Shown: positions 19,742-27,172 of the stretch, piece by piece
How positions within the stretch are numbered: position 1 is the first letter of the stretch
How the letters are laid out: each line of letters opens with the position of its first letter
NCBI RefSeq assembly: GCF_022376445.1
Contig: NW_025955374.1
Coordinates: 1-34,142, forward strand
Direction: 5' to 3'
DNA from: Fomitopsis serialis
Lineage: Eukaryota; Basidiomycota; Agaricomycetes; Polyporales; Fomitopsidaceae
DNA length: 34,142 nt
The notes under the pieces: generated by a model
Seen by the model: only the letters and a program-made list of their open reading frames with translations
Database searches by the model: none
What the model was told of the DNA's origin: nothing
Position numbers and translations under genes: made by a program

Positions 19742-19762
19742 GGCTCCCTGAGTGTCCACCAA
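19742..19762 (-). other. Gypsy primer-binding site
   Basis: Directly inside the 5' LTR the minus strand reads TTGGTGGACACTCAGGGAG. The complementary plus-strand sequence ends GTGTCCACCA, so from the second base it would pair with the 3' CCA end of a tRNA whose acceptor strand is complementary. I cannot name the tRNA from memory with confidence. Confidence 0.6.
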
Positions 19763-20173
19763 TGTGAGAGTTAGCGGTATCGCGCTCTCGTCGAGGGGCC
19801 GGGCTAGGCCGTGAACTCGAGGTCGTGTGTCGATGGAAGACCACGGACTTGAGGTCGTGAGGGTCGTAAAGGTCGTAACGGGGCGAGGAGCCCGCTGAAG
19901 GCGTGAGCGAGGCAAGGAGCCCGCGTTGAAGTCGTCGCGCGAGGAGCGCGCTGGCAGTCGGCGAGGAGCTCGACAGCGGAGTCGACGAGGAGACGACTCA
20001 GAAGGACAGCGCAGCGGGGAGCTCGCGTCGAGGACGAAGGACAAGGAGTCCGACGTCGAAGAGACTCGATCCCAGTTCGTACGGCGCGGCGGAATCACAC
20101 TCGGACGAGGTGGTGGGATGCAAGTAAGTCTGGCGTCTATTCAGTATAGCGCGCGTCTTCAGCAGAGACGGGC
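19763..20173 (-). repeat. Gypsy 5' LTR, segment left of the fold-back insertion
   Basis: The first 411 bp on the plus strand of the second gypsy LTR, apparently identical to 7404-7814. It ends with AGACGGGC (20166-20173), the left copy of the target duplication of the fold-back element. The LTR resumes at 23148. Confidence 0.95.
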
Positions 20174-20250
20174 ACATTATTTAGTGTGTCTAACCCGTTC
20201 GGAACGGTAGACCCGGAGTGAGATTTGCCCGTTTGGAACGTTGACCCGGA
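20174..20250 (+). repeat. Left terminal inverted repeat of the fold-back element
   Basis: It contains CGTTCGGAACGGTAGACCCG at 20196-20215, followed by GAGTGAGATTTGCCCGT and GGAACGTTGACCCGG. It pairs with the reverse complement of 23070-23147, where the same order occurs with a few substitutions. The outermost 22 bases match poorly. Confidence 0.75.
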
Positions 20251-20722
20251 GGCCGGCCGGAGCAGCCCCAGGGTCCGGCCGGAACGTTTGCAACGGTGCC
20301 ATTGCAATGCTCCGGCCGGAGGGCATGGCTGGCTGGTCATCCACCATCTCCAGCGTTGCGGCCGGCCTCCCCTGGAACCTTCCCGAGACGTTGCAACGGT
20401 CCGGCCGGAGGGCATATGGGCCGGTCATCCTCTTTCCAACAGTCCGGCCGGAGCAGGCAGATTTCTGAGCTAAACGGAGCGGCTGGGCAGTTTACATTGC
20501 AAATGCTCCGGCCGGTCAGTAAATACAATAAACATGGTACCATTAGCAACGGCCCGGCCAGAGTTCCTGCCAGAGCAATGTACACATTGCAACGGTCCGG
20601 CCGGAGCACATGGAATCAATTCCCAGCAATGCAAATGGTCCGGCCGGTCAGTCAATACACCACTGCAAATGGTCCGGCCGGCCAGTAGAAATGTCAGTGT
20701 CAATGGTCCGGCCGGCCGGATT
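20250..20722 (+). repeat. Left array of CCGGCCGG-centred repeats
   Basis: About a dozen units, each built on (G/C)TCCGGCCGGAG or (G/C)TCCGGCCGGTCAG, are spaced roughly 20 to 60 bp apart and often followed or preceded by TTGCAACG or ATTGCAA. Clear cores lie near 20252, 20276, 20311, 20402, 20444, 20508, 20596, 20639, 20670 and 20707. The octamer is itself a palindrome. Repeats of this kind near the ends of DNA transposons are often transposase-binding sites. Confidence 0.8.
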
Positions 20723-20739
20723 TTTTCACCTTTTGCCGG

Positions 20740-21538
20740 CCGAAAATACAATGTCTCGGGCCGGGGCTACAGCCAAAACTCGGCCAAAGCAGCCAGCCAT
20801 TTTGTCGGCCGAGCTTTTGCTTTGCCGACCGGGCACAGATTTCCCCGAGATTGTTCAGATTGTCTCGGGCCGAAGATTTTCGGGCCGAAAGATTTTTGGC
20901 TGAAGCTTGGTGGTGAAAGCAGCCAGACATTTTGCCGGCCGAGCTTTTGCTTCACCGACCTGGCAAGCATTGTCTCGGGCCGAAAAGTTGACAATTTTCT
21001 CGGGCCGAAGATTTGAGTACTGCCTCGGGCCGAAGAGTTGGGCATTTTCTCGGGCCGAAGATTTGGCCGAAGCTCGGTGAAAACAGCCGGGCTGTCGGAT
21101 TGCCATATAAGGAAATTTGGTATTGACTGGTAGTACTTCATTGATAGACTATAGTATCAATTCCCTAGTGACCAAAGATGTCTAGTTAGGCCAGGATGTG
21201 CAAAACAAGATTTACTCACAGGCTTCTTTGCACAACAAGCTAATCAATTTCTGAAGCCAGTTTTCTTTTCCCACACTGTTTGACTATCTAGGATGTGTTG
21301 TTTCAATGCATAGAGTATATCCCCAACAGGAATAGTCTTATTCTTTGAAGCTGAATACAGGACAACAGATAAGGGGCATACAGGTATGGTACCGTGCTGA
21401 ACAATGTTGACTCCTGCAGCCAATGTACATTCAAAACACTGTTTCACAACCTCTGATGGTTCATTTCCTCACAAGGAATCTGTTCTCCAAAGGAATAGTC
21501 TTATTCACACAAGCTGAATGTGGTACAGAGTTAAGGGG
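20740..21538 (+). repeat. Left long inverted arm of the fold-back element
   Basis: This arm is the reverse complement of about 21875-22560. The match is nearly perfect through the middle: ATTGATAGACTATAGTATCA and surroundings occur in both arms. The left arm carries about 110 bp (near 20820-20930) that the right arm lacks. The arm includes a cluster of CTCGGGCCGAAGA/CTCGGGCCGAAAA units at about 20976-21065. The two arms could form a hairpin of several hundred base pairs. Confidence 0.85.
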
Positions 21539-21874
21539 ATCATGCACTCCGGCCGGACCATCTCCTATGAGGATGAGGATTCGCCGGCCGGACTGTTACC
21601 AATGTAAATGTTTCTGTGGCAGGTGCAATGTGCATGCTGGTACAACATTTCAGTGTGACACCCAGACAGACAATAATCCAAAGTATGTCTCTCACAATAT
21701 AATGCATATTCACCTTATCTTCATCCCCGAGTTCAGCTTCAAAGAATAAGACTATTCCTTTGGGAGACTTGCTTGTTGCATTGAAATGTGCTACTCTAGA
21801 TTGTGGAACATTGTGGGGAAAGCATATTGGCTTCAGGAAGTAAACACAGTATGACATGTATACCCATACACCCT
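21539..21874 (+). other. Central spacer of the fold-back element with related short reading frames
   Basis: Contains one plus-strand copy (about 21738-21840) of a unit that recurs in the right arm at about 22057-22169. In both, the frame SAS-KNKTIP runs for about 36 codons without indels to a stop after GFR(N/K). A shorter relative (SAYVNKTVPL) lies at 21897-21953 and another (SACVNKTIPL) on the minus strand near 21450-21515. Two isolated CCGGCCGG cores also occur (21550, 21585). No known domain is recognised. Confidence 0.5.
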
Positions 21875-22560
21875 TGCCTTAACTCTGTACTACATTCAGC
21901 TTATGTGAATAAGACTGTTCCTTTGGAGGATTCACTCCCTATGGGTAAATGAACCATCAGAGGTTGTGAAACAGTGTTTTGAATGTAGATTGTCTGCAGG
22001 AGTCAACATTGTTCAGCACGGTACCATACCTGTATGCCCCTTATCTGTTGTCCTGTATTCAGCTTCAAAGAATAAGACTATTCCTGTTGGGGATATACTC
22101 TATGCATTGAAACAACACATCCTAGATAGTCAAACAGTGTGGGAAAAGAAAACTGGCTTCAGAAATTGATTAGCTTGTTGTGCAAAGAAGCCTGTGAGTA
22201 AATCTTGTTTTGCACATCCTGGCCTAACTAGACATCTTTGGTCACTAGGGAATTGATACTATAGTCTATCAATGAAGTACTACCAGTCAATACCAAATTT
22301 CCTTATATGGCAATCCGACAGCCCGGCTGTTTTCACCGAGCTTCGGCCAAATCTTCGGCCCGAGAAAATGCCCAACTCTTCGGCCCGAGGCAGTACTCAA
22401 ATCTTCGGCCCGAGAAAATTGTCAACTTTTCGGCCCGAGACAATGCTTGCCAGGTTGGTGAAGCAAAAGCTCGGCCGGCAAAATGTCTGGCTGCTTTGGC
22501 CGAGTTTTGGCTGTACCCTCGGCCCGAGACATTGTCTTTTCGGCCGGCAAAAAGTCTGGC
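21875..22560 (-). repeat. Right long inverted arm of the fold-back element
   Basis: Reverse complement of the left arm. It carries the unit TTCGGCCCGAGAAAA/TTCGGCCCGAGGCAG four times at about 22345-22445, each about 26-30 bp apart. A 67-codon open frame (21966-22169, plus) is mirrored by the same frame on the minus strand of the left arm (21244-21447), differing at two residues. This follows from the inverted repeat and is not evidence for two genes. Confidence 0.85.
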
Positions 22561-23075
22561 CGGACCATTTGTAGTGGTAGGGCCTGAGGCTGGCCGGCTC
22601 GTTTGCAATGCTATATCTGTTGACCGGCCGGACTGTTTGCAGCGTGGACTGCCTGGCCACTTTGAATTCTGCCTGCTCCGGCCGCAACACTGGGAACGAG
22701 GGATGACCGGCCGGCATACCCTCCGGCCGGAGCATTGCAACGTTGGGTGAAAGAGGCCGGGCGGATCGTTCAGAAGTGGGGAGGGCGGCCTGGGTGTAGT
22801 CCGGCCGGAGTGTTGCAATGTCCGGTGAAAACAGGCCGGCCGCAACATTGAGGAGGGGGTGCGGGGCTGGCATGCGCTCCGGCCGGAGCGTTGCAACGTA
22901 CCGTGAAAACAGGCCGGGTGGATCGTTGGGGACAGTATTCAGGGATGGCAAGGCCGGCCGCAACGTTGGAGACGAGGCAGAGCCGGCCGGCATGCACTCC
23001 GGCCGGACCGCTGGCAACGTGCTGGCAACGACAACGTCTGCAACGTTGACCCGGACCCCTCCGGCCGGCGCCGGC
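22555..23075 (-). repeat. Right array of CCGGCCGG-centred repeats
   Basis: Counterpart of the left array, with cores near 22625, 22710, 22724, 22800, 22836, 22878, 22951, 22982, 22998 and 23060. Many are followed by CATTGCAACG, GTTGCAACG or GCAACATTG. The array is not a simple base-for-base mirror of the left one: the units are related but their number and order differ, as in repeats that evolve by unit turnover. Confidence 0.8.
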
Positions 23076-23147
23076 CACACCGTTTCAGACGGCCAGATCT
23101 CACTCCGGGTTTACCGTTCGGAACGTCAAATCTTACTCAGTAGGCTC
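23070..23147 (-). repeat. Right terminal inverted repeat of the fold-back element
   Basis: On the minus strand it reads CGTTCCGAACGGTAAACCCG, then GAGTGAGATCTGGCCGT, in the same order as the left terminus. It ends at 23147, next to the right copy of AGACGGGC. Confidence 0.75.
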
Positions 23148-23294
23148 AGACGGGCGCCTAGAAGTACACGTGACGCAATATACACTAACTATTGTACGGG
23201 ACGAGGGAGGAAGAGATGAGGGTCGCGGTTATTGTAAAGAGAAGAATATATATGTAAGTAAGCGGACTTGATCCTGTCCGCCGCATCCGTAACA
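23148..23294 (-). repeat. Gypsy 5' LTR, segment right of the fold-back insertion
   Basis: AGACGGGC (23148-23155, second copy of the duplication) followed by 139 bp matching 7815-7953 with two substitutions. It ends GTAACA at 23294 and is followed by CTTCT, the right copy of the gypsy target duplication. Confidence 0.95.
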
Positions 23295-24056
23295 CTTCTT
23301 GCCGCTGCGTTTACCGCGCTGCTTGCCCTTGCCCTTGTCGGCCTTCTCGCCGCTGCCGCTGCCGCCGTCATGGCGCTGCTGCTGCTGCTGGAAGCTCGGC
23401 TCGCCTTGCTTTCGCTTGACGGCCGAGATCTTCTTCGCGTCGTGCGAAGAAGACGCCTTCTTGCCCGAGCCTTGCTCAAAGGCGAGATTGGCGGCGTGCC
23501 GGACATCCGTGATCTTGAGCTTCTTGACGTCCGTCGTTTGCAGCATGACCTGCACGACGTTGTCGTACCGCGACGGTAAAGCATTCAGGGCCATCATGGC
23601 TAGAAGCGCGTCGGGGAGCTTGAGATCGTTGTCCTCGAGCTTCTCGCAAGCGTCGATGATCTTGGCGAGGAAAGGAGCGGGGTGCTGGTCAGCAGGAACG
23701 CGCACTGTCGTCGCAGTCCTGAAGGACGCATAGAGGTTGGCAGTGTTCTGCTTGCTGTACATCGTCGACAGCATATCCCAGAGATCCTTTGCCGAGTCGT
23801 TATCTTTGACGATTTGAACGACTGAGGGACTGAGGCGCAGGCGTATCATGCCTTGCGCCTTCTCGTCCGCCTGGGTCCACGCAAAGACCTCCTGACAGTT
23901 CCTGCCGCCCTCCTCGAGCGTCGGGCGCTCACCGAGAGTCTGTCCGATCATGAACCAGACTTCCTGGCTCTGGAGGTAGGACTTCATGGCCTCCGACCAC
24001 TTGGCGTAGTTGGAGCCGTCCAGGACAGGGACCATGTTGAGGAGAGCGTTGAACAT
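23295..24056 (-). CDS. Copia Gag (N-terminal part of the polyprotein, split by the gypsy insertion)
   Basis: Capsid-type Gag of the copia element. The probable start is the ATG at 24056 (MFNALLNMVPVLDG), because DGSNYAKW, the usual opening of the copia Gag core, follows at once; the open frame itself reaches 24257. It continues through WTQADEKAQGMIRLRL, AKDLWDMLSTMYS and ALPSRYDNVVQVML to a basic, Lys/Gly-rich tail, and is cut at 23299 by the gypsy element. Removing that element and one CTTCT copy lets the frame run on in phase into GKKTRAQKDGG at 7398. The apparent CYGCGG motif after the cut is read from the gypsy LTR and is not part of Gag. Confidence 0.92.
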
Positions 24057-24330
24057 TGTGTGAGAGTTGTGTTGAACGGGGGAAGCGTTGAAGAGCTGCT
24101 TGAACGAAGGCGTCGTCAGCACTCTGTCACACAACGGACTGCGGCCAAAAGGCGCTGTCCACACACATGGACTCAGTGTCCTCATGGGGTTTAGCAGCGA
24201 CGTGAGTCGCGCTTGAGACCTGCAGCGTTTCCGCGCATAGTCTCCCCCTGGCTTCAAGCCCGTGAGGGCGATGCCGCAGGTAAGCCAGTGCGCACCGAGT
24301 CGCAGCCGTTAAGGCGCAGTACTCAGGCGT

Positions 24331-24348
24331 CGACCGGGGCTCATAACC
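24331..24348 (-). other. Copia primer-binding site, initiator-tRNA half-molecule type
   Basis: On the coding strand the bases directly after the 5' LTR are GGTTATGAGCCCCGGTCG. The complementary plus strand reads GGGGCTCATAACC, which is the anticodon arm of eukaryotic initiator Met tRNA (CAT anticodon) and not the 3' CCA end. Drosophila copia and yeast Ty5 are primed this way, by a tRNA cleaved in the anticodon loop. About 12 bases match without a gap. Confidence 0.8.
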
Positions 24349-24626
24349 TGTTGAGCAGACTTGGTCACACGTAGTGGACCGCGCTCTAACTTACCTGCTT
24401 GAAGGTTGGATACTTGAGGCACACAACTTACTTCGTGGTGAAGGAACTGGAGAGAGAGCTACGCTACTGGTGGGTCTTATATACATCTGAGAGACGCTGA
24501 CTAATACTACTGTATAGTCCATTCCCACGCATGACTTGCTCTATGCGGTAAGTGCGGATCTAGCACGTGCAGTGCGATCCGGCCCGTGGAACCCGGCGGC
24601 CCGGTGGGCGCCTATATGGTTCAACA
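24349..24626 (-). repeat. Copia 5' LTR
   Basis: The upstream LTR in the coding orientation, 278 bp, TGTTGA...TCAACA on the plus strand. It drives the element: TATATAAG on the minus strand at 24476-24483 is the likely TATA box, with a CT-rich tract downstream. Confidence 0.96.
24476..24483 (-). promoter_or_regulatory. TATA box of the copia 5' LTR
   Basis: The minus strand reads GATGTATATAAGACC here, a good TATA box, followed about 25-45 bases downstream by AGCTCTCTCTCCAG, a plausible start region. The same motif is present in the 3' LTR. Confidence 0.6.
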
Positions 24627-26577
24627 CGTGCAAGTCGTAAGGCCGGTGAGGTAGTTCTCGAGCCACGCAACGTTGACGACGTCCAAGTGGTTAGTTGGCT
24701 CATCGAGGAGCAGAATGTCAGCCTTGAACAACATCGCGCGCGTGAGAGCGAGCTTCATCTTCCAGCCACCAGACAGACTGCCAATCGCCTGCTTCTGCCT
24801 CTCGTCGCTGAAGCCTACGGACGCGAGCATCTCGATAACCTCCTGCTCGCCAGCCTGGATACGTGTGTCGGAAAGGATGAATTCGAGGATGGCTGTCTCG
24901 GCCTCGCTACCGTCGATATCGTGCTCGACGTAGAAGGTTCGGACCTCATCTGGTGACGGGAAGCCCTCAACTTGGCTGTAAAGCGAGAATAAGCAACATC
25001 AATGTATCGCGAGGCAATGAACCCACCCGTTGGTGATGGCACGCATGAGAGTGGACTTGCCGGTACCATTGCAACCGCACAGACCATAGCGGTGACCACG
25101 CTTGAGACGGAGAGTCGCAGTGTTCAGCAGGATCTTAGCACCGTAGGCGAGCGAGAATTGGCAGTTGCAAAGATCCTCGCCCTCCTCCTCATCCTCAGGG
25201 ACTTCGGTGTCCTCATCCTCCAGAGATGCAGACTTGACAACCCACTCGTTGACGATCACGATGGGCTCAGGTGTTGTCGTGACGAACGCGAGGTAAGGCG
25301 CAAGCGATTGCCACTCCGACACGTTGAAGTTCTTCGCGTTGACGGGGTTGGCAGCAAGGTTGCTGGCGTACATGACGTCGATGGAGCCCGCAGAAGGGGC
25401 CTCAGCGCCAGCCTTCTTGTAGAGACCGAGGAGGGAATGCGCGAGCTGCTTCTCGTCCGCCTTCTTCAAGGGCGGGAAATCAGAACCGTCGTTGTCGGCG
25501 GGGACGTCACCGACTTGACGGAGGGTGGCGACAGCACGGCCAACGACGCTGCGAGCCTCGCGGTCACCGATGGTCGTCTCGACTTTAAGAAGTCCTGGGA
25601 GCAGCTTCGGGATGAAGGGACGAACAGTGACAGCGGAGTCTACGAGCTTAGCCATGTTGTCGATGATTCTACAGATACCATTAGCGATGCGGACAACGTG
25701 ATCGGGTGGGTTCAAACGTACACGGCGACCCTGCGCTTAGTAGCAGTAGGCTTCTCACTAAGACCGCGAGAAAGCAGAGGGACCATGAGTGAGAGCGTAG
25801 CGGAGTCTACCTCCGAAACGAATGTGGTGGCCGAGAGGAGGTTGATGGTCTTGGGAACCTCCTCAACGGGGTTGATCAGAGCCTTGATGAGTGCAGGAAT
25901 GAAGTGTTCTATATCCTTGTTGGAAACTAGAGCCGTGGCCCTCTCAAGCGAATCCTTCGCAGCCTTCTTCACGTCAGCCTTCGTGTCCCAGATCGCCTCA
26001 GCGAGGATGGGGACGATCTCTGGGGTGAGACGCGCAGTCTGAAGAGGCGCGCTTGTAACAAGCTGGTTGAGGACAGTGAGCGAGCCGGTCTTGACCTGCC
26101 ACTTGCCGACCGTCTTGATCTAGTGAAGAAGGGCGGGAAGCACAAGCGCTGCACCCCAAGTGTTCATACCCACAACGTACGCCTTCACTGCGTCGATGGC
26201 GGCCGTGCGCACAGCGGGCATCTTGTCGGCGAAGCATTCGAGCAGAGCAGCGTAGAGTCCGGAGTCAATGAAAAGGGGCTCGAGAGCCTTCACAGCGTCG
26301 GACTTGGTGATCACAGCGACGGTGTTCGCTGCACCCTCACGCGCCGTGGGCGACTTCTTGTCGCTGAGGGCCTTGATAGCAGCATCGTTGAAGCCGACAG
26401 ACTGGAGGGCCTTGGGGCCATCCTTTTGGGCGAGCGCAGCGAGGGTCGTTGCTGCGGACTCGTGGGTCGCCTTGTCGGCGACGAAGAGACCGGAATCATC
26501 AAACTGGCCGTCTGCGGGTGCGACGGCAGCCTTGAGAGAGCTGGGGGCAGAGGTAGCGAGGCACTGTCGTCGTCCGG
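24627..26577 (-). pseudogene. eEF3-like pseudogene, upstream part (HEAT repeats and first ABC domain)
   Basis: eEF3 is the fungal ABC-F ATPase that acts on the ribosome during elongation. This copy reads from about 26577 (SSLKAAVAPADG) through the HEAT-repeat region (FVADKATHESAATTLAALA, LIKALINPVEEVPKTINLL) into the first ABC domain: Walker A as GLCGCNGTGKST (family GRNGTGKST), signature [11 protein letters not shown], Walker [15 protein letters not shown]. Two introns are clear from the homology: 25669-25721 (53 nt, GTACGT...TAG) and 24976-25026 (51 nt, GTGGGT...CAG). A TAG at 26120-26122 replaces a Glu codon after LPALLH. The sequence stops at the copia insertion and resumes at 2842. The true N-terminus is not resolved: no ATG lies in frame just upstream, so the first exon may be missing. 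With the other fragment's frameshift and truncation this is not a functional gene. Confidence 0.92.
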
Positions 26578-27172
26578 GTGATCGCCCGGACCTTCCTCAA
26601 CGACGTTGAATTCGGAGTCCGTGATGAGCGCACTGAGACATTTATTCACCGGAACGATGGTATGACCCGAATGACTGGATTCAGCCAAAGGAACCGGTCA
26701 CCGGTTACCGCCCAATGCGCCGGGACGGATCGTGATATGCAAGGTCATGGTGGCATCGCTTTTCCTCCAGTCCTCCTTCAGTTGCTCGTGATTCTCCTGC
26801 GCCGGTGTTATCGAAGCGAATACCGGATCATTGTGTCTCCTTTGGCAAAGCCGCTAGGGGCGTATTCGCATCATGTTTCGGTGATCGCAGTGATGTTTGA
26901 GGAGTTGTGAGAGGCGCGGCGGCAGTGGTGGCGCGCCGCTGAACTTCTGGGCCTTGAGTAACTGGCCACTAGTGGTCTTTTGCTTGATCGACAATGCATT
27001 GGTGAACGCACAGGCGGAAGGTCCGGTTCGCGAGCTCCGCATCACCGTATCCGTACACTAGGCACGGCATGTGCTACCTTGTATGTATGTCAGGTCGCCC
27101 ACCATAACACCTGCCTCAACGGAGTTAGTTTCCAGTGTCAATGTCAGGTCAGATGGAGAACACATACATCGA
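26578..27172. other. Intergenic sequence, no gene seen
   Basis: No homology or convincing exon structure is seen. It includes a 15-bp near-perfect palindrome, AACCGGTCACCGGTT (26692-26706), of unknown meaning. Frames overlapping the eEF3 start on the minus strand are shadows of the pseudogene. Confidence 0.4.

Larger units (their letters stand above)
20174..23147. mobile_element. Non-autonomous fold-back DNA element, 2974 bp, no transposase
   Basis: The exact ends follow from comparison with the intact LTR: the insertion is flanked by the 8-bp duplication AGACGGGC (20166-20173 and 23148-23155). An 8-bp duplication is typical of hAT-like or some Mutator-like DNA transposons. The ends form diverged inverted repeats: after 22 poorly matched bases each end has CGTTC, then GAACGGTA (G or A) ACCCGGAGTGAGAT. 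Further in are CCGGCCGG-rich arrays on both sides, then long near-identical inverted arms (about 20740-21538 and 21875-22560) around a spacer of about 340 bp. No transposase or other enzyme is encoded. The outer parts are very GC-rich and the centre AT-rich, which suggests a composite origin. I know no named family with this structure. Confidence 0.88.
7404..23294 (-). mobile_element. Ty3/gypsy chromovirus inserted in copia gag
   Basis: The element is bounded by 550-bp LTRs, 7404-7953 and 19763-23294 (the latter split by the fold-back insertion), and flanked by the duplication CTTCT. The coding strand is minus. In its own 5'-3' order it holds the 5' LTR, a primer-binding site, a frame-broken gag, a zinc knuckle, protease, reverse transcriptase, RNase H, integrase and chromodomain, then an extra 893-codon ORF, a polypurine tract and the 3' LTR. 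Without the fold-back element it is about 12.9 kb, long for a gypsy element because of the extra ORF. The LTRs differ at two of 550 positions, both in the part right of the fold-back insertion, so the insertion is recent. The integrase-then-chromodomain order marks a chromovirus. Confidence 0.96.
2843..24626 (-). mobile_element. Ty1/copia LTR retrotransposon (host of the nested insertions)
   Basis: The element is bounded by two 278-bp direct LTRs (2843-3120 and 24349-24626) that start TGTTGA and end TCAACA, and is flanked by the 5-bp duplication CGTGC at 2838-2842 and 24627-24631. The coding strand is minus, so the right LTR is the 5' LTR. Gag (from 24056) and Pol (to 3193) are separated by a 15.9-kb gypsy insertion. 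Without it the element is about 5.9 kb, a normal copia length. The order protease, integrase, reverse transcriptase, RNase H is the Ty1/copia order. The LTRs differ at one position (2931 G versus 24427 C), so the insertion is recent. It sits in the first ABC domain of an eEF3 pseudogene. Confidence 0.97.

Noticed and set aside
7567..20210. Identical Arg-rich plus-strand ORFs at 7567-7878 and 19926-20210
   Set aside because: Both lie in the gypsy LTRs, antisense to the element. Their identity is LTR identity.
21244..22169. Two nearly identical 67-codon genes on opposite strands
   Set aside because: They are the same DNA in the two inverted arms. At most one ancestral reading frame is involved, and neither has a promoter or known homology.
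23229..23299. Apparent CYGCGG zinc-knuckle start at the end of copia Gag
   Set aside because: These codons come from the gypsy LTR (TGTTACGGATGCGG) beyond the insertion point. With the insertion removed Gag continues as KKTRAQKDGG.
24336..24348. tRNA gene fragment
   Set aside because: Only the anticodon-arm match is present, exactly next to the LTR. It is the primer-binding site, not a tRNA gene.
26311..26688. 125-codon minus-strand ORF with an ATG at 26688, as the eEF3 start
   Set aside because: Its frame does not match eEF3: the eEF3-like residues (LKAAVAPADG) are in another frame from about 26577. It is a shadow.
26692..26706. AACCGGTCACCGGTT palindrome as a regulatory site
   Set aside because: A single short palindrome with no second copy or linked gene; chance is enough to explain it.
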